Positions 1-6,701 of a DNA stretch of 10,694 nucleotides are shown here, one piece after another. The notes under the pieces are model-generated. The model was not told where the DNA came from and did not search any database. It saw nothing but the letters and a program-made list of their open reading frames with translations. Each line of letters begins with the position of its first letter. The first letter of the stretch is position 1. Position numbers and translations under genes: made by a program. The stretch is taken from positions 1-10,694 of the forward strand of contig CAJWIA010000032.1 of assembly GCA_913040765.1 (NCBI GenBank). Reading direction: 5' to 3'. This DNA is from an uncultured Anaerolineales bacterium. GTDB lineage: Bacteria; Chloroflexota; Anaerolineae; Anaerolineales; UBA11657.

Positions 1-207
1 CGTAAGCAGTACTTTGTGTCAACAAATCTCAGCAATCCTGATCTTATACAATACAAACGAGCTGATGATTACGAAGAAGCTGAATCAGATTCTGACATTT
101 TTGCTATTACTAAAGAAAAAGTAGTATCAATTACTCCTATATCAATTGACGCAACCGCTAGAGTTTCTTTGTTGGATTTTGAGGAAAAGATGAGTCAGCT
201 GGACTGA
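1..207 (+). CDS. surE: 5'/3'-nucleotidase SurE, C-terminal fragment (5' end outside window)
   Basis: The frame is open from the first base (it reads RKQYFV before the GTG at 16) and stops with TGA at 205-207, so this is the tail of a longer gene. The last 68 codons contain SDIFAITKEKVVSITPISID, which matches the conserved end of SurE (a D-x-x-A-x-x-x-x-x-V-S-I-T-P-x-x-x-D-x-T pattern), followed by a short helix. SurE is a metal-dependent cytoplasmic phosphatase that dephosphorylates nucleoside 5'- and 3'-monophosphates. Its catalytic N-terminal Asp-Asp site lies upstream of the window and cannot be checked here. The GTG at 16 is not treated as the start because the reading frame and the SurE-like sequence continue across it. 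The gene converges on the minus-strand operon ending at 264. Confidence 0.72.
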   Translation, partial: RKQYFVSTNLSNPDLIQYKRADDYEEAESDSDIFAITKEKVVSITPISIDATARVSLLDFEEKMSQLD

Positions 208-212
208 GTAGT

Positions 213-227
213 TTAGTCTTTTACTAA
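213..227. terminator. Possible weak bidirectional terminator between convergent genes
   Basis: A perfect 5-bp inverted repeat (TTAGT / ACTAA) flanks a CTTTT loop, six bases after the surE stop and in the 56-bp gap between two converging genes. The stem is short and A/T-rich and has no clean U-tract. It is therefore only a candidate, supported mainly by its position. Confidence 0.25.
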
Positions 228-263
228 TCAGATATGGTAATCAAAGATGTTTTGTTACTCGGG

Positions 264-614
264 TTAGACATCCAGATGATCATTAGAGTCAGGGAACTCA
301 CTAGGCCAGTTTTCAAGCCTTACCCATAGATTAAGAACTTCTCCTGCTTCCACCTCGCCGAGACGGGCAGCTAGTATCAAAGCTTCTTCTGTAATCCCAG
401 ACATATTTGTGAATTCCAGGTATGCAGCACGACCTTGTTCCCAGGCTGTACGACATCGATTCAGTAGGTCACCACCATTAAAAGTGCGTAGTATACAACG
501 AGTAGTATATGGTATTTCTGGTCCTTCTGACATTGCCAGTATACAGGGCTCGCTATTTGGTTCGAAATCAGGAGTAGGACCCTCTACTATAGTGATTTTT
601 TCTGGTTCTGACAC
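264..614 (-). CDS. Hypothetical small acidic protein, third gene of the EthD operon
   Basis: This encodes about 116 residues that I cannot assign to a named family. The chosen start is the GTG at 614-612, because AGAGGA sits six bases upstream and gives a protein beginning MSEPEKITIVEG. An upstream in-frame ATG at 689 would overlap the preceding gene and has no Shine-Dalgarno sequence. There is no signal peptide or membrane span. The middle (IPYTTRCILRTFNGGDLLN) looks like a mixed alpha/beta fold. A helical stretch follows (ITEEALILAARLGEVEAGEV), then an acidic tail ending SNDHLDV. It is the last gene of a minus-strand run, 58 bases after the membrane-protein gene, and is probably cotranscribed with it. 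The function is unknown. It is likely a soluble cytoplasmic protein. Confidence 0.65.
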   Translation of the reverse strand: MSEPEKITIVEGPTPDFEPNSEPCILAMSEGPEIPYTTRCILRTFNGGDLLNRCRTAWEQGRAAYLEFTNMSGITEEALILAARLGEVEAGEVLNLWVRLENWPSEFPDSNDHLDV

Positions 615-672
615 TTTGTTTCCTCTAACATTGACTCGCAAAATACTAAGATACAATTTTACATATAAAGCT

Positions 673-1023
673 TTATCTAAAAGCCACAATAAGTATAGGT
701 ATTGTTACAAGTAAGGCAATTGCTGTAACACCTATTAGGATTTTTAAGCCTAGATGTCGAAAATTTGTTTCTAATTCGCCGGTACCTCTAACATTCTTTC
801 CATTAGTACTTCCGTTAAATACTTGTCGAGCTTTTTCAATTTGTGATAGCGCCGCCTTTATAGGTGTTCCATCATCCCGTTGAGCAGGCTCTATAATTTT
901 CCAGCTTTCTTCATCTGAACCAGAGAACCGTCCGCGCTGCCATTGTATGAAAGAATTGGCAGCTCTATGAATCAACTGCACTGTCCACATAACCAAAAAT
1001 AGTAATGCGATTAGTTTTCCCAT
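673..1023 (-). CDS. Small two-span membrane protein, function unknown
   Basis: This 116-residue protein begins with a hydrophobic segment at residues 3-19 (KLIALLFLVMWTVQLIH) and ends with a second at about 94-115 (LKILIGVTAIALLVTIPILI). Between them is a hydrophilic segment of about 70 residues with many charged side chains and no recognisable motif. The N-terminal segment could be a signal anchor. The ATG at 1023 is well supported: AGGAG lies six bases upstream and overlaps the final codons and stop of the EthD-like gene, so translation of the two is probably coupled (only three bases separate them). I do not recognise the family. The operon context suggests that it works with its two neighbours, but nothing in the sequence shows how. 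Confidence 0.7.
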   Translation of the reverse strand: MGKLIALLFLVMWTVQLIHRAANSFIQWQRGRFSGSDEESWKIIEPAQRDDGTPIKAALSQIEKARQVFNGSTNGKNVRGTGELETNFRHLGLKILIGVTAIALLVTIPILIVAFR

Positions 1024-1026
1024 TCT

Positions 1027-1398
1027 TTACTCCTGTCGATCCCGTAAGGTGTCACGTACCGTTTTTGTTCCTTGGTCTTGCTCTGTATTGCGACTTTCCT
1101 CAAAAGCTTCAGAGAAAAGTATAGTGGTGATATCACCAGCAAAACCCATTAGAGCATTCCCTGCACGTACTCCTTTGTCTGAGCTGAGTGCGTAATCTAG
1201 AGCAGTTTTGTCAGCGAACTGAAATTCGTGAATCCTATAATAATTTGATTGGCCATCTGGTTCTCCTTCTACGTGGCAGACTGTGATACGTTGTAGTCCT
1301 GGCATCTGTTCTGCAAATGGAATAAATGTTTGCGACCATTGATCTTCAAAGTGGTCGGGATCCTCTGGCTTTTGAAATAACAACGTCATTTTGTACAT
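1027..1398 (-). CDS. EthD-like dimeric alpha-beta barrel protein
   Basis: This 123-residue protein resembles the EthD family (small dimeric ferredoxin-like barrels, named for a protein of the ethyl tert-butyl ether degradation cluster). The order of elements fits: a first strand YKMTLLFQKPEDPDHFEDQW, a helix ending in PFAEQMPGLQRI, a strand with NYYRIHEFQFADKTALDYAL, then a helix leading to the last strand TTILFSE. In relatives the substrate is often unknown, so I infer only a small-molecule-binding or stress-related role. The last 20 or so residues are hydrophilic and probably disordered. It is the first gene of the minus-strand operon. A TATAAT box ends seven bases before the ATG and there is no Shine-Dalgarno sequence, so the mRNA may be leaderless. 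An internal ATG three codons in is an alternative start. Confidence 0.72.
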   Translation of the reverse strand: MYKMTLLFQKPEDPDHFEDQWSQTFIPFAEQMPGLQRITVCHVEGEPDGQSNYYRIHEFQFADKTALDYALSSDKGVRAGNALMGFAGDITTILFSEAFEESRNTEQDQGTKTVRDTLRDRQE

Positions 1399-1402
1399 TG
1401 AT

Positions 1403-1417
1403 GCGATTATACATCGC
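1403..1417. repeat. Inverted repeat over the EthD operon -10 box
   Basis: GCGAT and ATCGC form perfect 5-bp arms around a TATAC centre, and the repeat overlaps the minus-strand -10 hexamer. A dimeric repressor binding here would block the promoter. The arms are short, so chance is possible. Confidence 0.35.
1406..1411 (-). promoter_or_regulatory. -10 box of the EthD operon, likely leaderless start
   Basis: On the minus strand a perfect TATAAT lies with seven bases (CGCATCA) between it and the ATG. Transcription would then begin at or one base before the start codon. The best -35 at 17-bp spacing (CTTATA) is poor. An inverted repeat covers this box. Confidence 0.5.
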
Positions 1418-1429
1418 GTTTGTTTAAGT

Positions 1430-1454
1430 ATAAGAGTTTTATCATAAGAGTTTT
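1430..1454. repeat. Two direct copies of ATAAGAGTTTT, 14-bp period
   Basis: Identical 11-bp copies at 1430-1440 and 1444-1454 lie between the divergent EthD-operon and korA promoters. They may be regulator-binding half-sites or a small tandem duplication. Confidence 0.45.
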
Positions 1455-1480
1455 GTGATACAACTTAATACATAGTTAAT

Positions 1481-1489
1481 TGGTATAAT
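1481..1489 (+). promoter_or_regulatory. Extended -10 promoter for korAB
   Basis: TGGTATAAT (an extended -10 TGn followed by a perfect TATAAT at 1484-1489) sits upstream of korA. The -35 region is poor, as extended -10 promoters allow. The predicted start, near 1496, gives a leader of about 75 bases before the ATG at 1571. Confidence 0.5.
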
Positions 1490-1570
1490 TCATAGTATCA
1501 AATTACGAAAATAAATTTAGTAAGCTATAGTGTGCTGCCACAAACATTGGTTGCAGAGGATAAGGATTGC

Positions 1571-3406
1571 ATGACAAAAAAACAGGATGCCAATACAGAC
1601 AGTAAGCCCTTAGTCGATTTTGCTGTTGGTATTGGCGGTGCGGCTGGTCAAGGAATTGCCACTCCAGGTAACATACTGGCAAGAATTTTTGCAAGGAGGG
1701 GATTGAATCTAAATGCGTATAATGCGTATCAGTCCTTAATACGTGGAGGACATACTTTCTTGACAATACGTGCTAGTAATGGGCCAGTCAGGAGTATGGG
1801 AGATTCACTTGATGTGATGGTGCCTTTGAATCAGGATACTATGGATAGACATCTTGGTGTAATGCCATCGGGTTCGTCCGTAATATATGACGAAGCGAAG
1901 ATTACTCCAGAGAATACTCCTGAAGGAGTACAGCTCTGCCCATTACCGATTAAAGAGTTGATTGTCGGCAACAAACTAGCTGCAAATACAGTGGCTGTTG
2001 CTGTGATCCTAAATATGCTAGGGATTGAATTTGATGACTTGGTAGATGCTTTGGAGCGCATTTTTTCAAGAAAAGGTAAAGCCGTTGTGGAATCTAATAT
2101 GGAGATTGCTCAAAGAGGTTATGATTATGCCGCAGATAATTTCAGTGCATTTCCCTATAAGGCGCCTAGATTGTCGAAGGGTTTAGCTGTGGTGACTGGA
2201 AACGAAGCGACCGGTATGGGTGCACTTGCAGCTGGGGTGAAATTTTACGCGGCGTACCCGATGAGTCCTTCAACTGGAGTGCTGATGTATATTGCACAAC
2301 ATGCCCGGGAACTCGGTGTTATGGTGCGACAGGTCGAAGATGAGATAGGAGTTATGAACATGGTTATTGGAGCAGCTCATGCAGGATGCAGAGCTATGTG
2401 TGCTACCTCTGGTGGTGGATTTGCGCTAATGACTGAGGCAATTGGCATGTCAGGAATGATTGAAACACCCATAGTATGTGTTGATGTACAAAGAGCGGGT
2501 CCAGCAACCGGAATGCCGACTAAGACTGAACAAGGTGATCTCTGGCAGTTGTTAGGAGCGGGACAGGGAGACTACCAGAAATTCATCGTTGCACCTGTAT
2601 CACAGACCGACTTATTTAACACTATTCCAGAGTTATTTAACTTGACCGATCGTTATCAATGTCCAGGTTTAGTATTGTCTGATCTGCTGATTTCAGAGGG
2701 AACGTCTACTGTCGATCCTGATGATTTGAATTGGCAGCCTGATATCGATCGTGGACAGATGATTTTTCCAAATGGTAGTACTAGTGACAATCCATACGGA
2801 GGATATAACGATAACGACTATTTGCGTTATGTCAATACAGAAAGCGGTATTTCGCCTCGAGCAGTGCCCGGTGTACCTGGCCATATTCATGTCGCTGCAT
2901 CAGATGAACATGATGAAGATGGTACTCTGATAAGTGATGAATTCACTAATCCGCATAAGCGGAGAATGATGGTAGAGAAACGTGCTAGAAAGATGGATAC
3001 TGTGTTAGATGCAATCGACCCACCAGAACTGGTTGGCCCCAACGATGGTGCAGCTACTTTAGTGGGATTTGGATCGACTTGGGGAGTGGTGTTAGAAGCA
3101 ATTGAAAAATTGGCCTCGGAAAATAATATTGTAGTCAACCAACTACATATAAAGTGGATTGTTCCTTTCCATGCTGATGCGATATCTTCCGTTCTAGCTG
3201 ATTCTCAAAAAATAATAATTGTTGAGAATAATTATAGTGGTCAGTTTGCTCGTTATTTGCGCTCAGAAACTGGAATTAAGGGAGATGCACATATCCGGAA
3301 ATATGATGGCGAGCCTTTTATGCCTCATCATATCGTTGATGGTGTAAAAGCTATTCTTGCAAGGGAAACTGATCTGTACGTTCCGACACATGAAATGATG
3401 GTATAA
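1571..3406 (+). CDS. korA: 2-oxoacid:ferredoxin oxidoreductase, fused gamma-alpha subunit (KorA type)
   Basis: This 611-residue protein joins the gamma and alpha subunits of a 2-oxoacid:ferredoxin oxidoreductase. Residues 15-195 are the gamma domain, with the GIGGAAGQG loop at 20-28 that handles CoA. Residues from about 210 form the alpha (pyrimidine-binding) domain, with YPMSPST at 229-235 and RAGPATGMPT at 308-317. About 505-611 is a transketolase-C-like domain. With KorB it would oxidise a 2-oxoacid, most likely 2-oxoglutarate, to acyl-CoA plus CO2 while reducing ferredoxin, or run in reverse. The substrate is not proved by the sequence. This two-subunit layout, without a separate ferredoxin-like delta subunit, is known from mycobacterial KorAB. 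The ATG at 1571 is preferred over an in-frame GTG at 1532 because AAGGA lies four bases upstream and homologous sequence starts soon after. Confidence 0.9.
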   Translation: MTKKQDANTDSKPLVDFAVGIGGAAGQGIATPGNILARIFARRGLNLNAYNAYQSLIRGGHTFLTIRASNGPVRSMGDSLDVMVPLNQDTMDRHLGVMPSGSSVIYDEAKITPENTPEGVQLCPLPIKELIVGNKLAANTVAVAVILNMLGIEFDDLVDALERIFSRKGKAVVESNMEIAQRGYDYAADNFSAFPYKAPRLSKGLAVVTGNEATGMGALAAGVKFYAAYPMSPSTGVLMYIAQHARELGVMVRQVEDEIGVMNMVIGAAHAGCRAMCATSGGGFALMTEAIGMSGMIETPIVCVDVQRAGPATGMPTKTEQGDLWQLLGAGQGDYQKFIVAPVSQTDLFNTIPELFNLTDRYQCPGLVLSDLLISEGTSTVDPDDLNWQPDIDRGQMIFPNGSTSDNPYGGYNDNDYLRYVNTESGISPRAVPGVPGHIHVAASDEHDEDGTLISDEFTNPHKRRMMVEKRARKMDTVLDAIDPPELVGPNDGAATLVGFGSTWGVVLEAIEKLASENNIVVNQLHIKWIVPFHADAISSVLADSQKIIIVENNYSGQFARYLRSETGIKGDAHIRKYDGEPFMPHHIVDGVKAILARETDLYVPTHEMMV

Positions 3407-3435
3407 AGATTTGAATAATAAGAGAGAATATTGAT

Positions 3436-4380
3436 ATGACTACAACTACGACAGCTGCTGACATAGTAGAAAAATCCATAATTAGCAATGGAATTCCATT
3501 GTCCAATGTGGAAGTTACTCGTGATTCATACAAAGGTAAAATTGACCCGGACTGGTGTCCAGGCTGCGGTGACTTTGGTGTACTCACAGCAATGCAAAAG
3601 GCTTTATCCGAGTTGGGTAAGCAGCCACATGAATGTATTACAATTAGTGGTATAGGCTGCTCATCCAATTTGCCAGGATTTATAAACACATATGGCATGC
3701 ATACTTTGCATGGCCGTGCTCTGGCGGTGGCTACTGGCATGAAGATGGCCAATCATGAATTAACAGTCATGGTTACAGGTGGAGATGGGGATGGTTTTGG
3801 AATTGGCGGCAACCATTTTCTACATACCATGCGTCGGAATGTTGATCTAACTTATATTGTCATGGACAACCAGATATATGGCTTGACTACAGGTCAGACT
3901 TCGCCGACTAGTGCTTTGGGTATGGAAACTAAGAGTACTCCTGAAGGCAATTTGGAAAATCCTATCAATCCAATGCCTCTAGCAATGGTTGGTGGTGCTA
4001 CGTTCGTTGCAAGAGCTTATACTGGACAGCAAGCTCACTTGGTAGACATACTGAAACAGGCTATTAGCCACAAGGGTTTTTCTCTTGTAGACGTGTTTAG
4101 TCCGTGTGTAACATATAACAAGGACAATACTTACCAATGGTTCAAAGCTAGAGTCAAAAAACTGGAAGATTCTGGCCATGATCGGACAGATTTTCATAGT
4201 GCTCTTGATAAGGGTTACATGTGGGGCGACGAGATTCCAATTGGAGTATTTTGGCAGCGTGAAGATCTGCCGACTCTAAATGATCTTGAACCAGTTTTAG
4301 ATGAGGGTGGCCCGTTGGCATATCGTACTTTAGGAATAACCAAAACACAATCTGACAGCTTGATGACTGAGATGATGTAA
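3436..4380 (+). CDS. korB: 2-oxoacid:ferredoxin oxidoreductase beta subunit (KorB type)
   Basis: This 314-residue subunit binds thiamine diphosphate and one 4Fe-4S cluster. WCPGCG at 40-45 supplies Cys41 and Cys44, GCSS supplies Cys75 and SPCVTYN supplies Cys224, so all four expected cluster ligands are present. The TPP and metal site is clear: GDGDGFGIGGNH at 116-127 and MDNQIYGLTTGQ at 143-154. The length is in the range of KorB-type subunits. It starts 29 bases after korA with a weak GAGAG nine bases before the ATG, and is surely cotranscribed as the second half of the enzyme. Electrons would leave through the cluster to a separate ferredoxin, which is not encoded in this window. Confidence 0.92.
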   Translation: MTTTTTAADIVEKSIISNGIPLSNVEVTRDSYKGKIDPDWCPGCGDFGVLTAMQKALSELGKQPHECITISGIGCSSNLPGFINTYGMHTLHGRALAVATGMKMANHELTVMVTGGDGDGFGIGGNHFLHTMRRNVDLTYIVMDNQIYGLTTGQTSPTSALGMETKSTPEGNLENPINPMPLAMVGGATFVARAYTGQQAHLVDILKQAISHKGFSLVDVFSPCVTYNKDNTYQWFKARVKKLEDSGHDRTDFHSALDKGYMWGDEIPIGVFWQREDLPTLNDLEPVLDEGGPLAYRTLGITKTQSDSLMTEMM

Positions 4381-4404
4381 TTGCATCTGCTCATTTAGCA
4401 AAAT

Positions 4405-4470
4405 TAGCGATCCGCTATTAGTGTCTTACTATGTCTTGGACAATGTATAAATTAGTCTTTGTGTGACTAA
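4405..4470. terminator. Two small hairpins after korB, possible weak terminators
   Basis: The korB-lipM gap (4381-4543) holds a 5-bp stem with a 3-base loop (TAGCG-ATC-CGCTA, 4405-4417). It also holds a perfect 6-bp stem (TTAGTC / GACTAA, 4452-4457 and 4465-4470, loop TTTGTGT) followed by GTTGGTTTTG. Neither is a classic strong terminator. A GTAC-AAAA-GTAC motif lies further on at 4485-4496. No convincing promoter for the next gene was found, so read-through from korAB is possible. Confidence 0.25.
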
Positions 4471-4543
4471 GTTGGTTTTGCTTAGTACAAAAGTACAGTC
4501 ATTTTGGTGAGATTGTCTGGTACATTAATAGGTCACGGTTATT

Positions 4544-5383
4544 GTGGATAAATGCTGGCGAATAATTTATTCTGGACCTAGTGATGGTCCTACTAATATG
4601 GCCATCGATGAGGCTATTCTATCGTCAGTATCGCAGGGACAGTCCTTGCCAAGTCTGCGTCTCTATTTATGGAACCCCGCTTGTATATCTATAGGTCGCA
4701 CCCAATCCGATAGTGACGTAGATAAGGCACGTTTGAAATCTTTCGCATATGATTTAGTTCGGAGACCTACGGGCGGCCGATCAATTCTACACCTTAATGA
4801 ATTTACGTATTCTGTGTGTTTACCCAAAGAAGACCCAATAGCATCTGGGGGCGTACTGTCAACTTATAGGAGAATTAGCAATGGTATTTTGGCTAGCCTA
4901 TTAGAACTAGGTGTGGTGGTAGACAATAGTGGGGGAGCAACATCAACAGAAGCGCAAGGAGCTGTTTGTTTTGAGCATCGATCTCATTACGAAATAAGCT
5001 CTAGTGGGCGTAAGTTGCTAGGGAGTGCTCAGATGCGTAGTGGTCGAGGAGTATTACAACACGGTTCTTTACCATTAAAAGGAGACATTGCTAGTATATG
5101 CGACATACTAATGTTCAGGTCGGAACGTGATCGCGAGAGCGCTCGATTACGTGTACGTGAGCAGGCTGTTACACTTGCCGATGTGGTGGGATATGAAGCT
5201 AGCTGGGAACAAGTTGCAACTGCATTCGAGAGAGGATTTGCACAAGCTCTGCATATTGAATTTTCCCGTGAAGATCTGAGTGATTCCGAAAAGCAAAACG
5301 TCAATTTGCTAGTTGCGGACAAATACGCTGATTTATCATGGACTAATGGATCGCGTCATGTGCGTGAGTCCTTAAGTGTCTAG
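4544..5383 (+). CDS. lipM: Lipoate/octanoate transferase, LipM-like
   Basis: This 279-residue protein belongs to the biotin/lipoate protein ligase (LplA/LipB/LipM) fold. The N-terminus (WRIIYSGPSDGPTNMAIDEA) is typical of the family. RRPTGGRSILH at 73-83 is the lipoyl-binding loop, GRKLLGSAQ at 155-163 carries the conserved Lys157, and LQHGSL is at 171-176. Cys142 in VCFEHRSHYEI matches the catalytic cysteine of octanoyl-[GcvH]:protein octanoyltransferase LipM, so I favour octanoyl transfer from acyl carrier protein over ATP-dependent lipoate ligation. It would prime lipoylation of 2-oxoacid dehydrogenase E2 or GcvH. The start is the GTG at 4544 with only a weak upstream AGGT. The gene is followed closely by the DUF503 and EamA genes. 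Automatic annotation could call it lipoate-protein ligase A. Confidence 0.82.
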   Translation: MDKCWRIIYSGPSDGPTNMAIDEAILSSVSQGQSLPSLRLYLWNPACISIGRTQSDSDVDKARLKSFAYDLVRRPTGGRSILHLNEFTYSVCLPKEDPIASGGVLSTYRRISNGILASLLELGVVVDNSGGATSTEAQGAVCFEHRSHYEISSSGRKLLGSAQMRSGRGVLQHGSLPLKGDIASICDILMFRSERDRESARLRVREQAVTLADVVGYEASWEQVATAFERGFAQALHIEFSREDLSDSEKQNVNLLVADKYADLSWTNGSRHVRESLSV

Positions 5384-5397
5384 TAATATGTAAAGCA

Positions 5398-5682
5398 ATG
5401 ATTGTTGGTGCCTGTGTGTTGGAATTGCGACTCTCAAATGTAAGTTCGCTCAAGCAAAAACGTAGTCAAATCAAATATTTGCTTGCCAGATTAAGACGCG
5501 AATTCAATGTTGCAGTATCTGAGACATCCCACAATGACTTCTGGCAGTCAGCTCAGATATCTATGGTAGCAGTAAGTAATAATCGGACTGTCGTAGAGGA
5601 TGTACTGAGAAAGGCTGTGATATGGGTAGAGATAAATCGACCAGACATGTTCGTGGTTTCCGCTGATATTGAGTGGAGATAA
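5398..5682 (+). CDS. DUF503 family protein (YlxP-like)
   Basis: This 94-residue protein matches the DUF503 family across its length. It starts MIVGACVLELRLSNVSSLKQKRS, has the family-typical LKxKRS element, continues with FNVAVSE and the DxWQxA-like DFWQSAQISMVAVSNN, and ends in an edge strand VVSADIEW. The fold is a small alpha/beta sandwich in the cytoplasm. The Bacillus relative YlxP is encoded in the nusA-infB-rbfA region and is linked to ribosome or translation functions. Here it instead sits 14 bases after lipM. The Shine-Dalgarno sequence is weak (TAAAG), so coupling to upstream translation is likely. Confidence 0.85.
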   Translation: MIVGACVLELRLSNVSSLKQKRSQIKYLLARLRREFNVAVSETSHNDFWQSAQISMVAVSNNRTVVEDVLRKAVIWVEINRPDMFVVSADIEWR

Positions 5683-5698
5683 TTTTCTATTACTATCT

Positions 5699-6607
5699 AT
5701 GGGTAACTACAGAAATATCAATCCTTATCTTGCGCTTGGAGTTGGCCTGATTGTTCTTGCGTGGGGGGCTTTGCTGATTCGTTGGGCTGATGCACCTGGT
5801 CTAGTAACATCATTTTACCGTAATTCTATTGCCTCATTAGTTTTGGTTATACCATGTTTGTGGGTGCTGCGGAGTGACAATATTGCTCTGGGGATCAGCA
5901 ATATACGCCTGGCAATATGGGCTGGAGTGTTTTATGGTGTAGATGTTGGCTTGCATGCTGTTGGAGTCAATTTAATTGGAGCTACTATTCCTACCGTATT
6001 GGCAAATACTGCACCTATATGGGTTGGGTTGGGAGCTATGTTGTTCTTCGGAGAAAAGTTAGGTCTTGGATTTTGGTGTGGACTGACATTGGCTATGATA
6101 GGTGCGGTAATGTTAATGGGTATAGATCAATTACATAATCTTGCACAAAGTATTGGGTCTTTGTATGGTCTCCTGGCTGGTGTTTTTTATGCCGCATTCT
6201 TTCTATTGAGTCAGAAGGCTCGTAATAATGTAGATCCATTTTCTTTTCTTTGTATAGCGTTTGCAAGTGCAGGTTGTACACTGGGCTTAATTTCAATTCT
6301 GTTTAGACAACCAATTATTGGTTACTCAATACAAACTTACATGATTTTTGTTGTTTACGGTGCTGTAGTCCAAGTTGGTGGATGGTTATGTGTATCATAT
6401 GCACTAGGAAAAATTTCAGCATCCACGATCGCACCAATACTGCTAATGCAAGCGGTAATTACTGGTGTGCTAGCACACCTATTCTTAGGCGAGCATCTTA
6501 ATTATATGCAGTACCTGGGTGGTGCTACTGTTCTATCCGGAATTTTTGTAGTGCAAAGGGAACGGAGGCAGCGGATGAACAAAGTATATGATCAGCAGAG
6601 AAGTTGA
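5699..6607 (+). CDS. EamA-family (DMT) transporter, first of a tandem pair
   Basis: This integral membrane protein of about 302 residues has some ten hydrophobic segments arranged as two EamA repeats, typical of the drug/metabolite transporter superfamily. WVGLGAMLFFGEKL (about 108-121) ends the first repeat, and YALGK (234-238) and the LGEHL element mark the second. Relatives move amino acids, purine derivatives or other small metabolites, usually outward; the substrate cannot be read from the sequence. The ATG at 5699 is chosen because the protein then aligns with its paralogue at 6702 (both have a short polar leader ending in NPY). An in-frame TTG at 5669 would overlap the DUF503 gene. A GGAG lies 20 bases upstream, too far for normal use. 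It follows the DUF503 gene by 16 bases and is probably in the lipM operon. The C-terminus is strongly basic. Confidence 0.85.
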   Translation: MGNYRNINPYLALGVGLIVLAWGALLIRWADAPGLVTSFYRNSIASLVLVIPCLWVLRSDNIALGISNIRLAIWAGVFYGVDVGLHAVGVNLIGATIPTVLANTAPIWVGLGAMLFFGEKLGLGFWCGLTLAMIGAVMLMGIDQLHNLAQSIGSLYGLLAGVFYAAFFLLSQKARNNVDPFSFLCIAFASAGCTLGLISILFRQPIIGYSIQTYMIFVVYGAVVQVGGWLCVSYALGKISASTIAPILLMQAVITGVLAHLFLGEHLNYMQYLGGATVLSGIFVVQRERRQRMNKVYDQQRS

Positions 6608-6632
6608 TTTGTGGAAAAGTATAGCTGACACG

Positions 6633-6647
6633 TATAATCCGGATTAT
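6633..6647 (+). promoter_or_regulatory. Candidate -10 box with overlapping palindrome upstream of the second EamA gene
   Basis: TATAAT at 6633-6638 has a poor -35 (TTGTGG, 18-bp spacing). It overlaps a perfect 14-bp palindrome, ATAATCCGGATTAT (6634-6647), which has no loop and so suits a dimeric DNA-binding protein better than an RNA hairpin. The ATG at 6702 lies about 55 bases downstream of the predicted start. Confidence 0.4.
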
Positions 6648-6701
6648 TGAACGATTTGTATAACATAAAACTGTAGTGCAACCTGTCTTTCATGTAAGAG
6701 A

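Noticed and set aside
409..714. 101-codon plus-strand open frame opposite the small acidic protein gene
   Set aside because: The minus-strand gene here has a good Shine-Dalgarno sequence and operon context. The plus-strand frame has neither.
3351..3752. 133-codon minus-strand open frame across the korA-korB junction
   Set aside because: It lies opposite two confidently identified genes, has no family-like sequence and no ribosome binding site. It reads as an antisense shadow of korAB.
5669..5698. In-frame TTG start for the first EamA gene
   Set aside because: It would overlap the DUF503 gene and add residues absent from the paralogue, and it has no ribosome binding site.
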